A stretch of DNA of 64,000 bases from Onchocerca lupi (taxonomy: Eukaryota > Nematoda > Chromadorea > Rhabditida > Onchocercidae): NCBI GenBank assembly GCA_028564675.1, contig JAOVVO010000199.1:1-64000 (forward strand), read 5' to 3'. Both the position numbers and the translations under genes were made by a program. Shown here one piece after another: positions 37,401 through 47,973 of this stretch; positions within the stretch are counted from its first letter, which is position 1; the number at the start of each line of letters is the position of its first letter. Under the pieces are notes generated by a model. The model had not been told where the DNA came from. It made no database searches and saw only the letters and a program-made list of their open reading frames with translations.

Positions 37401-37889
37401 TTCCATTGAATGCTCTTCAAAGTCTGAAAATAATTTATCGCATGAAGAGGATCAAATCGCAACACCATTTAAAAATGAAGTCTCTACGAAATCTGTTTTT
37501 AGCATGGGGTCAACGATAGCACCAGAGGTATGACTTTATTAATATAGTATGTTATAGCTGTTTAACGCCTTGTACTATATTTACTTTTACGGTATATTTT
37601 ATTGAAATTTATACTTTCAAAATGACAGTTTTTTCCAAGTTTTGGTTTAGCATATATACTGATACCTTAATACCTTAAGCTAAATATTATCCGACATTTC
37701 TATTCTGTTAAAATTTAGCGTCATTCAGTGGAAAGATATCAATTTCAGGTCGTCCGGAAACGCGTTGCTGCAGAAATGAAGGCAAAGCAAAAAATACCTT
37801 TGCGAGTGAAAGGAAAAGCCAATGCATTAGTTCGACTGAAAAAAACCAATGCAAAGATCATTAAAGATTGTTCTGGATGGGATTTTTGA
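34441..37889 (+). CDS. riok-2: RIO-family atypical kinase RIOK2, 40S ribosome maturation, 490 aa
   Basis: Exons: 34441-34506, 34679-34820, 35056-35201, 35375-35519, 35659-35771, 36159-36260, 36341-36453, 36537-36654, 36807-36943, 37210-37316, 37385-37527, 37749-37889. RIOK2 is an ATPase/kinase on late pre-40S particles. The N-terminal winged helix (about 1-90: MGRMNIAAIRYMEQEHFRVL, NHELVPLELIASIA, DGYRLTTLGYDVLALKAL) is the RIOK2-specific module. The RIO domain follows: glycine-rich GNQIGVGKESDVF, phosphate-anchoring K123 in VLKFHRLGRTSFR, catalytic loop HGDFNEFN with D228, and metal loop IDLPQMVS with D246 (usually IDFPQMVS). The C-terminal half is acidic and divergent, ending in a basic stretch and GWDF. 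For exon 3 the ttcag at 35051-35055 was chosen because it restores ERGKRYDGYRLT without gap; earlier AGs break the frame. HPRT starts 497 bases downstream. Confidence 0.95.
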
Positions 37890-38385
37890 GGATTGTTCTA
37901 AATCATAATTATAATATTTGTTGTTTTTTGGATACATATGTTATGTTCTCGGATTCCTTGTAAATGCTTAAAAGGTCAACTAGTCTCATAAAGTCAAGTT
38001 TTATGTATGAGGTACTTTCATTATTAGCACAGAGAATTCGAAATTATCATGCCAGTTAATTTAAAATGTTATTTTTGCACCTAAAATATTATTTGAACTC
38101 ATCTAAAATGGTTATCTTTGCGGATTTCGCGGAAGAAAAACTCCTTTTTTGACATTATTCCGATAGTTTTATAAAAAAAAAAATTCCAGTGAACTTATTA
38201 AATTTATAATAAATATGGTTATATATTGTTTGTTTTAACATTGTCGGTATAAATGACCTAGTCAATTTATAATTTTATCATCAAATTTATCGTGAATTAT
38301 GGCTAGATTAGGTCAAGTCCTGATGTTATAGCATTGTTCTCGCAAATTTTAGCGTAATTTTCCAGACTATTTCGCTGGGAAAGAC
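37890..38385. other. Short intergenic gap RIOK2-HPRT
   Basis: Only 496 bases separate the two coding regions. A clean acceptor ttttccag ends at 38364, 21 bases before the HPRT ATG, a candidate trans-splice site. AT-rich; no other feature. Confidence 0.55.
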
Positions 38386-40236
38386 ATGGAAAAAGATTCA
38401 AATTCGACAAGAATTTCAATTCCGGATGACGCTGAGGTAGTCTGATTGACTTGATTAAGCATTATGGGAATAGTGTAGAGACATATTTTTGTTTATTTTT
38501 GTTAACTTATATCCAATATTGATTGCGTTTTTTTTTTTTTTTTTTTGAGATTTTCTAAAACTTTCAGTTCAAATTAGAGTCATTCATACTCCCAAAATGT
38601 TACTATGGTGACCTGAAATCTGTACTGATTCCAAAAGGTCTTATTTGTGATCGAATCAAACGTCTTGCACAAGAAATATTCCAAACCATCGGCGATAAAG
38701 TAATGCTGCTTCATGTTATTAATTTTAGAATTTTTTATGTTTATTCTATAGACATGCAAGAAATTACGAATGAGAATTATTCGAGAATTTGCCGTAGTTA
38801 TTTTAGTTTTTTCCTCATTTATGGCCTTATCGGATTTCCTTATTGCAGCCGTTGGTAATACTTTGCATCCTGAAAGGTTCATTCCGATTTTTTACGGAAT
38901 TAGTTGAACAATTGACGCATGCTCGAGCAACCTGCAAAAACTTGATGGAAATTGAATTCATCCGAGCTAAAGTTGTCATTAACAATTCACTTCATTATTT
39001 CACCAAATGTTAGCTATAGCGCAATGAAATAGAATGATCCCAACTCTTTTTGTTACATTTTTAGTTTTACCATTGATGTAAGGGTGGCGGTATGTAGGAG
39101 GTGTACTCTTTTTTATGCAAAATTATATCTGTAAGGATTCTTTGTACAAGAATTAAAGATTTTATCTGTTAAGAAATAAGCAAAAAAGAAAATTTCAAGT
39201 GAATGATTTCTCATTGAGAATAAAAGTTCTTCAAATCAATGATATTTGATACTTGCTGTTACAGTTATGTAGGATTTATTAGTTTTATATAACTCAGTTT
39301 AGTATGTTTGATCATCTTAGATATCTAAGTTATTGACTGGTAGAAATTTTACTTTTTAAATTGCTGCTCTCTTCCACATGATGTATTTTATGGAAAACAC
39401 TGGAATTTTTTTTTCAGTTCTCTGAAACTTTAGGTACTAAAATATATGATAAAACTCGATATCATAATCATTTTATGCCGTAGATAGTTATGTTACTCGA
39501 AGTGTTTTTGAATGAATTTTTTTGCCATATTTATTTCAGAGTTATACGAATGTGAAACGTTCTGAAACGTTGGAAATAATTGGTCTTTTGAATGCAAAGC
39601 AATTGGAAAATAAGAATGTTTTGGTAAAATTTTATGCTTATTGTCCCTTTGTTTCGAGTTTTTAACGACTAGACATGTTTGTCTTATCACTGATCAGTGC
39701 AGTTCATCGTCATGATATATTTGGGAAATCGAACTAGGAGTTCTTTATGTCTACAAAAAGATGTGTTAGTTAACCTTAGTCTTACTCATCTATTGCGATC
39801 CGGCTGAAATATTATTATAGATTGTGGAAGATATTGTGGATAGTGGTGTAACGATGGTACAGCTTTTGGAAAAACTGGATGAAATGAAGGTGAAGCAGAA
39901 ATGGACTGCGATTTTGCTATCTAAGAGATGCAAAAGAGAAGTTGAAGTATCTGATTTGATTTTATAGCATGAAAATGGAAGGCAATATTAGTTATAAAAG
40001 GATATTTACAGGAACGAGTCTTATAGAAATACCGGTGTTTATTTAGAAGTGATTACGAATTCGATATGTTATATTACTTATTGTATCTTCAGGTACAGGA
40101 GGATTTCATAGCCTTCGACATACCTGATAAATTTGTTGTGGGCTTCGGATTGGACTATAATCAGAAGTACCGAGATTTGGCACATATATGTATAATGAGC
40201 GATGCAGGCATTGAAAAATACAAAGTGACAGAGTAA
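38386..40236 (+). CDS. hprt-1: Hypoxanthine-guanine phosphoribosyltransferase, 219 aa, 6 exons
   Basis: Exons 38386-38436, 38568-38699, 38849-38971, 39540-39623, 39821-39946, 40093-40236, all phase 0; 219 residues against 218 in human HPRT1. It converts hypoxanthine or guanine plus PRPP to IMP or GMP in cytosolic purine salvage, which matters in parasitic worms that may depend on host purines. Visible sites: the PPi loop LCILKGSFRFF (K70-G71), the PRPP-binding loop EDIVDSGVT with general base D137, base-stacking F186-V187 in IPDKFVVGFGLDYN, metal ligand D193, and the C-terminal YRDLAHICIMSDAG. The PRPP loop has valine at the position of human K140, so it reads closer to the protozoal EDIVDS form. 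It is 497 bases downstream of RIOK2 and probably co-transcribed with it. Confidence 0.95.
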
Positions 40237-41400
40237 ATATTCGTTTAAACCTTTCAGCACCATCATTAGTACTTCCTAATCTTTATTTTATTATTAATAA
40301 GAATCTTTATTTATTATTATTGCATTTATTTTCCTGTTTAACTTTCATTTTACTTATAGGAATGCTAGCTAAGCAAATGTATCTAATCGTATTAACCGTA
40401 TTACTGTGTCCAATCATACTAAGCGTTACCCATAATCTTGAGAGATTTGATTGTAAATAATAGGTATGATTGATATAAGATATTGCTGAACTTTTCTATT
40501 ATTTGTTGTATTATTTTATTGTTCTCTTTTTTGATTTTATTTATTCGCTTATTTTTCTTCAATTTTTAGTGTTTTTATATTCGCACAATGCTATATTTGT
40601 TATATTTTATATTGATTTGCTTTCACGTTTTTCTGAATTTGGATGGGATTTTGTTAAAGGCTTATAAATTTTCTAATGGTTGTTGACAGATAATTTAAGA
40701 AGAGATAATACTGTATTATAATACAGTAATCTTATAGATGATATTTTCTTGTTTATCCATTGCTAAATTGCCATAATTATTGGAAGTTCTCGAATAGGAT
40801 TTTGAATTTTCAAAATCATAAAACTTGCTAAATTCAATTTCTTTGCGGGAAATATTGTGAGCTAAAGTAAGTGATAGCAGATCGAAGCTGGACCGTTTTT
40901 TCAGTACTGCGTTTTGCACCATTTATAAAGCTGCACCACAGAGATCTGCACGACTATAATTTGATTTTTTCGTTGCAATAAATTATTTTTCTCTGAGAAA
41001 TATTATATTTCAGAATATTCTTAAATTATATCACAAAAAATATCGTCTATAAAACTTGCTGGAGATGAGAATTATGAGTAACAGAATTCGGGTTCCGAAG
41101 CTATAGCTCTTAGTTTTGATATATTTTTATTATTATAACAGAGCGATTTTTGATGTAATCTGATAATAATATGCGTATACTTAAATACAAAATTTCCGAA
41201 TTTTTTCAGGTTCATTTCATTAACTGATAGGGAATTTTTGGTACATTGTGAAAAAGAAATATTTTACAGGTTTCAAGTGGATTCCGCATAAATGATGAAA
41301 AGTTGGTGATTGAAAGCAAAAATTAATAACGTTATGAGCTTTTGCAGTATTTCTCGTATAATTTAAAACCTGAAAAAATGTTTGTTACCGACTTTTAGTA
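40237..41400. other. Intergenic gap HPRT to the unrecognised gene
   Basis: 1.16 kb, AT-rich, no exon seen on either strand; the minus-strand frame at 40716-40922 has no family resemblance. A near-palindrome lies at about 40702-40732 (aatactgtattataatacagta). It ends with acttttag at 41391-41398, two bases before the next ATG. Confidence 0.5.
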
Positions 41401-42410
41401 ATGGTTTCGGTTTCTACATTAATGGAAGATATCAATTTGGTCGGTGAGCAAATATTTGATCATACTGCTGTGATACGAAATCAGATTGACAAATTTCTAA
41501 ATAATTTTGAGCGCAATGAACGACACAAAGAATTTGATGGTATTATTCGAGCTAGTCATTCGGTATGCATTACTAATATCGATCCATATTATGCTTGATG
41601 ACAATCATTCGTTATCATTATTTGCAACTGTAAAATTTGTTGATGATGATTTAAAATGAAATGATTTTTTTTTTTTTTTTTTGGTAAATTTATGGGTTAA
41701 ATTTTAGCCATCTTTCAGATTTTTCTTCGTAAATTTCGTCAAATTCCAGTCATCTTTCAGATTTGAATTTGTACATTGTCGAAATCTAAACATTCTTTTA
41801 CTTATATTTCTCATTATTTAGTTAGCTGATTTAAATCGATGAATTATGAATTGATCATTTTATCTGACTATATTATAGTTAGTAGAAGCAGCAGATGTAC
41901 CATTGGAAATGATATTAGCAAAAGGTGATTTGCGACAGCTCAATGAACAGATCGAAAAAACGACATCTGCATTGTTGCAACTCACAGTTCCTCTTTATCA
42001 GAAGGTAATCATTCCTTTGTTTTTTGATTTCTTAACAATATGCTGTTTTAATCCACTCGTTTCATGCAACATTTATAGCCTATAAACTGTCAATTGACAA
42101 AAAGTTTCAATTGGTTTCACTTTTTTTTTTTAGCAAATAAGTTGCTCTGGCTTTTCAATGATTTTGGTAAAAAGGGAGAAGTTGGCAGTTAAATTGTTCT
42201 AAAATGTACAGTGATAATTTATTTATAATCACTTTATAGGAGCACGAAGATTATTTGGAAGCAATACGGAAAAGCCAGCATGAACAAAAAGCGATAGTGG
42301 AATCAGCTATTGAGCGGCAGCGACAAGCATTAAAAGAGGGTGATACTAATGTAGATGACATCCTCGTTTCTCCTAATATTTCCAGTACTACTGAAATTAA
42401 CTTAGATTGA
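41401..42410 (+). CDS. Unrecognised 152-aa helical protein, 3 exons
   Basis: Exons 41401-41562, 41879-42004 and 42240-42410, all joined at phase 0 with good donors (gtatgc, gtaatc) and tatag acceptors. Not recognised as a known family. The protein has no signal peptide, no membrane segment and no cysteine in the assembled exons. It is rich in Glu, Gln, Ile and Leu with heptad-like spacing (LMEDINLVGEQIFDHTAVI; LRQLNEQIEKTTSALLQL; YLEAIRKSQHEQKAIVESAI), so it is probably an alpha-helical, coiled-coil-forming subunit of some complex. The tail is acidic and Ser/Thr-rich. Small Mediator, BLOC/BORC or kinetochore subunits have this look, but none matched from memory. Good splice sites, a tight position between HPRT and GNL2 and an AG two bases before the ATG support it as a real gene, possibly operonic. 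Confidence 0.75.
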
Positions 42411-43130
42411 GATCTTTTCCTTGTAAATTATTGTGGGCTTTTTTATCTGATTTACTAATTTTTCGTCCGCTATTTTTCAAACTATTTTTCCGATGTGATC
42501 TAATTCAATATTTAAAGATATGAATTGTTAACTTAAGAGTTATCTCAATAGTGATATATTACGATGTTATTGTTATATAAGATTTTATTACACGTTTTAA
42601 TTGTTTTATTTAATTAATGTTAGTTATCTTGTACATTATGTATATTATTTCTTCCAGTACGTGTATATTATTATTTCATGTTTATTTACAAAACTGCAAA
42701 CCGGGATTCTTGTAATTTATGGAGTGAATTCTTTTCATATAGAAAGATATAGATGTAGTACTATTCATAATCATTTTTAACAGTATTTCTATTATTTGCT
42801 GATCTTCTCATTTCATCTTTCGTTTAAAAACTTTTGTTTCATATTTAGGTTTACAATTCTTGACTCTTTGTTTGTCTTTTATACTTCAAACAATATAAAA
42901 AATTGGAGTTAGAAATCCCTGTGATTTTAGTCAAAAACCGGCATTTATACCGGATTTTTCAATTTCTTTTTTTACAGATTTTATTCAGTCATTTCAGTTA
43001 ACTAAGTATTTCTATACTTGATTTCGCAAAATGGATGATTTCTGCCGAAATGGATGATGCTTCCACTACAATGAACGATCCTAATTATAAAGTTGTTATT
43101 ATTGTCAAATTTATTATAGGGAGAAGCAGT
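42411..43130. other. Intergenic gap upstream of GNL2
   Basis: 720 bases. A frame open from 43035 continues in phase into the GNL2 start at 43131, but it runs across tttattatag (43110-43119), which looks like a trans-splice acceptor 11 bases before the conserved MAKKRSS start. It was therefore treated as 5' flank. Confidence 0.55.
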
Positions 43131-46100
43131 ATGGCTAAGAAGCGTTCATCATTGAAAAAGAGTCGTTCTGATTCCACGGGTTCGGGTATGAAGAACAAAA
43201 AGTTTGTTAGACCTACACACGGAAGAGGGACAAATTTGACGTTCAAAAAAGGCGAGCACAGTTTGAATCCAGGTAAAATTTAAGATTTCGAATGGGGAAA
43301 TTAGCGTACGATTATTTGAACAGTAGTAAAAATGTTCTGAAAATTATAGTCCTCTAATTTGAATTCATTGAAAAATTTGGATTATTAATTTCATCATCAA
43401 GATGATTGAAATTAATAATCCAAATTGCTCAATGCATTCGAATTAGGGAATTAAAAATAAAATTTTTACAAATAATACTTTGGGATTATTTGTTTTTATG
43501 TTATTTCAATGTTCGTTATTGCAGATCGTAAATCGAAAGGAGATCATTTTCGCTCTAGAGCTACAATCAATCGGTTACGCATGTACAAAAATTTCAAGCC
43601 TGTCAGGTTAGTCTTGCATTAAAAATTTGTATAATGAACATGATTAGGATTTTACTATTATCTGCTTCAGATTTGCTAACTTTTTAAAATTTCTTATAGA
43701 GATGCGAAAGGTAAAATTATCAGAGCTGCACCTTATCAAGAAAGATTAGCTTCTGGAACAGTTGCCAGGGTTGAACCTCATCGAAAATGGTTTGGTGAGC
43801 ATATTTTTCTTTTGCAAACCATTATATGAAACATAAAACATCTTCTATTCATTACGGAGATAAAATTAAAGGAAAGTAGAAAGTAAGCTAAGTGTTCATC
43901 TATAATCACAAGTGAAAGTTATTACCAGAATCGAAGAAAAGAATAAGAAAAAGTATATATTTGTGTCATACGTAAGGTGTGTAAGAGAGGAGATTAAGCT
44001 TCAAGAGAATTTATGGAAGAAGAGTAAATAGTCCAGGGATACATGGATCGCAAGCCGCAGTGAAAAGGAATATGAAAATATACTGTGAATACAGTAATTT
44101 TTTGAGAAATCCGAGATAATCTGGCCAAATACAGGAAATACTCGTGTAGTTGGACAGGAGCAGTTGCAAAAATTCCAAGAGAATTTGGGAAAAGCATTGC
44201 AAGATCCATTTCAAGTGGTTATGCGGCAAACCAAACTTCCTATTTCGTTGTTGACTGAAAAAGCGAAGGTAATTCTTATTGCTAATTCATATTTCTCTTT
44301 AGATTTGAAATTATTTGATATGCAGCTTTATCCATTAAATCAAATTGACATTATATAGGCGAAATCATTTGAAACATGCCTTTTATCTCTACTGTCTCTA
44401 GCGATTCAGAAGACACTGATCTTAATTTTTAAAGTATTTTTAGCAACAACGTGTGCATATACTTGATACGGAGAGCTTCGAATACACTTTCGGTAAAAAA
44501 GCTCTCAGAAAGAAGCCAAAGGTGAAAGTGGAAAACCTTGAGGTATGCTATCTTATGATTGCTATACACATGTGCTTATTAAGTCTTGTGAAGGTATTTT
44601 GATTTTGATATTTGCAGACATTATGCGATGAGGTTGTTCAGCAAGCCGAACAATATGATGAGACGGCTGACAAAAGTTTAATAAAAAATAGCAATCCCGA
44701 AGCAACAGAGAATTCAAATCCGCTATTTAAAGCCGGACAGAGCAATCGTGTCTGGGGAGAGCTATATAAGGTTTTTGTTTGTTACAATCTTTTTATAGCA
44801 ATTACCCAGATCGTTTTTGCTTGTTGTATCATAATTTCTTTGAGCTTTTTTTGTAAATTTCAGGTAATCGACTCATCAGATGTTGTTGTGGAAGTAATTG
44901 ATGGACGTGATCCAATGGGAACTCGATGCCTTCATATTGAACAATTTTTGCGAAAGGAGAAATCCCATAAGCATTTAATTTTGGTTATGAACAAGGTTGA
45001 TTTGGTACCAACCTGGATCACGGTATATTGTTTGCTTTTCGGTTCATATTTTTTTATTATGTCTTTTTTTAAGCTTTATTATATTCATTTTAGCAACGAA
45101 GATGTACTATTAGCTGGTAAGCGCTTGTATATTGTTTCATTAATCATTGTTTTTGGTATTACGTTGTTTATTGACTTAGGAAAATAAGTTTCTTGAAGTT
45201 CTGTAAGACTTAAAGTGTATTTTTGTTCTAGAAAAAGTGGTTAACGTTATTGTCTCAAGAACTGCCAACAGTAGCCTTTCATGCATCTATGCAACATTCC
45301 TTTGGCAAAGGAACATTAATCAACTTGTTAAGACAGTTTGCAAAGCTTCATAAAGATCGTCAGCAGGTACTTGTCCCACTCATGAACTTTTGGATTTATT
45401 TCCAGTTTTTAACGCTTTTTGTCCATTTTTCAATATTTTCAGTAGTATATATTAGGAATTCTAGCTAGTAATGATAAAATTACATTGCAGATAAGCGTTG
45501 GCTTCATCGGTTATCCGAATGTTGGCAAATCTTCAATCATTAATACGCTTCGAGCTAAACGAGTTTGCAAAACCGCACCAATTGCAGGAGAAACTAAAGT
45601 TAGTTTCGTTAAGATTTCTTTGTTTTCAGATCTGTAGTAAAGTCCTATGATTTGACTGTGAAGCAAAACAGACATTTTTCTTTTCTCGATCATTTTTGTT
45701 AGTGGATTTCAATTAAGGTCTGGCAGTACGTTAGTTTGATGCGACGTATTTATATGATTGATTGTCCAGGTGTTGTTTATCCACAAGGAGATTCGGAAAC
45801 GCAAATCATCCTGAAAGGAGTGGTTAGTCTAACTTTTTTCTTTGTTATTATTTTTAATCTCATTGTTATTTCTATTTTTATAAGACTATTAATCTTTGAT
45901 TTATTGCTATAAAGTATATTTATCACTTTAAAGTAAGAGTATCACTTTTTTTTTTTATTCGTACAATGTTATTTTTGCAGTATTGTTTATCCTACTTTAA
46001 GCGAGTTCGTTGATTGTCCAAAATTAAAGACTTGAATGACAGTATCAGTAGCAAATGAAGTAAACGGTTTTCAACACAATTTTCTTTTAAAATGTTATAT

Positions 46101-47973
46101 ACAGCTGTAATAGCAAACGTACACTTTTTTCACTTAATTAATTGATTATTTAATCTTGGTGCTATTTTTGTTCTTTAGGTACGTGTTGAAAATGTGAAGG
46201 ATCCAATTAATCACGTACAAGGAGTTTTGGATCGAGTAAGGAAACAATATCTGTTGAAGACATATTCCATTGACCCATGGGATGATATGTATGATTTCCT
46301 GACGAAAATTTGCATTAAAACGGGTCGACTGTTAAAGGTAAAACATTCTATCGCAATTTTTTATGCAAGAATTATCTCTCGGTATTTTGATTATTGCTCT
46401 TATCGAGATCAAGCTAAATATTAAGGGACGATTTTGGCGTATGACGCTATACTATTTTCGGCTTCAGTTTTTGTAGTTGAACGTTAAATATAAAAGTTAT
46501 TTTAGGGTGGTGAACCTGACTTGAACACAGCAGCAAAAATTGTGCTGAATGATTTTCAACGAGGTCGTTTACCCTATTATGTTCTTCCTCCGGGTTGTGA
46601 ATACCAAAATACAAGTGAACACTGCGAAAATTTGGTAAATCTTTGTTCAGTTTGTAATTTTAATTATATCTGTATTTGCTGATGATGCATAAAAAAGAAT
46701 AACTACACATGTGATCTTATTTGATAGCATCTTATCAAAGTTTGCTAATTGATATGTGACGAGACTGAAGCACAAAGTACAAAATAGAATACAACAAGAG
46801 TGTATTTTATTGGTATCATAACTGAAAACAAAAACTTCCAGTCTGAAGAAGAAACAGCAATGAATGAATGCAACGGTTCAAGCGATATTGTCGACGAGGA
46901 AAAAAGTGTAGTTGATGAGGAAAAAAGTGTGAGTAACTTATCATGAACTTTTACTTACACTCGACTTTTAATTCCAAAATTTTCAATTTTTTAATAGTTT
47001 CTAAATATCGTAATTATTGGAGATATATATTTTGCCTTGAAAGAAGTGGATATACATTTCTTGAAGATATGGTTATATATTATTGAATGTCGCACGCAAT
47101 ATTTTTTTTTTTTTTTTGCTAATAATGGCAATAATAATTTTTACTGTTTTAGAATATTGGTGATAATAATGATAATGATGAGAACGATGATGATGATGAA
47201 GGTACTCTAACGGATATAGGTTCAACGTGTAGTGGTCTTACTAATTTATCGGATCTGGACGATTTAGATTTTCAGCTTCCGGAAGCACCTGAAGGTACCA
47301 TCGATGCTGGTGCTGAACCCATAGTGAATTTTGTATTTTTTAAAAATTTTTTCGAGTTCATTCATTTGAAATGGAAAAAGTCTCTATAATTCATTACACA
47401 AGTGAGGATATGTTATAGTTACTCTAATCATTTATTGCTTCAGGAAGAAGATGGACCAAAAATAGAAAGACGACGGAAACGAGGGAAGAGAGCGGGGAAA
47501 AAAGTGACAGAAAAGCGTAACAGATTAAAACGTGAAAAGCCGTTCGACAAGGTAATCTGTTTTTTCTTAAATTTTTTCCTTTGCTTATGTGAGTAAAACT
47601 TCTGTGCCTTAGACAGTTCTAGGGAATCTTCATCGGAGTTAATAAAAGTACAGAAGATTGGATTTTGCATCGAAAAAAAGTTTAAGGAAGAATAATTTCC
47701 GATTGAACATGGTCAGTAATAATATGCGTTATAGTTATTCTGTTAATCTGCCCATTATAGTTGTCGTAATGACAACGTAAAAGGAATTATTTGCATATTG
47801 CTGAAATTGTTTATATTTATCTATTGATAAAAATTTGAAATATTAGTAAAAGATGAAATAAATTACAGTGCAGTGGTGTCGTTGAATTTGGTTTAAATGA
47901 AAGAAAAAAAGAGGATAAAAACTCGTGGAGAAGGAAATTGGCGAAGCGTCGACGTGTTAAGCATCAGCAATAA
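43131..47973 (+). CDS. ngp-1: Nucleolar GTPase NOG2/GNL2 (NGP-1), 60S ribosome export factor, 656 aa
   Basis: Exons: 43131-43272, 43525-43606, 43700-43794, 44135-44268, 44444-44542, 44618-44770, 44864-45022, 45232-45366, 45491-45598, 45718-45822, 46179-46337, 46506-46634, 46842-46928, 47153-47323, 47444-47551, 47869-47973. It is a circularly permuted GTPase of the YlqF/YawG class that licenses pre-60S particles for nuclear export. Motif order is permuted as expected: G4 NKVDLVP (278-284), then G1 GYPNVGKSS (340-348), then G3 DCPG (384-387). The N-terminal domain shows NPDRKSKGDHFRSRATI and the KVIRAAPYQ-like block (here KIIRAAPYQ), and residues 205-290 include RVWGELYKVIDSSDVVVEV. The C-terminus is acidic (about 501-590) then strongly basic, typical of nucleolar proteins. 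The exon 14 end was set at 47323 because the earlier gt breaks frame with exon 15. Confidence 0.95.
43351..43448. repeat. 98-bp near-perfect palindrome in GNL2 intron 1
   Basis: The arms are 43351-43398 and 43401-43448. A perfect 20-bp core (43374-43393 paired with 43407-43426) continues inward as a 6-bp stem with a one-base bulge and outward as a weaker match for about 20 more bases. Folded, it gives a long hairpin with almost no loop. No target-site duplication could be defined confidently. It may be a small foldback or MITE-like insertion. Confidence 0.75.
46890..46931 (+). repeat. 21-bp in-frame duplication at the end of GNL2 exon 13
   Basis: Two tandem copies, 46890-46910 and 46911-46931, encode VDEEKSV twice. 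The second copy runs across the exon 13 donor (aaaaaagt|gtgagt). The first copy carries a similar but weaker sequence, aaaaaagt|gtagtt. Confidence 0.7.

Noticed and set aside
43035..43130. In-frame N-terminal extension of GNL2 from an ATG at 43035
   Set aside because: It crosses a strong acceptor (tttattatag), and the conserved family start MAKKRSS lies at 43131.
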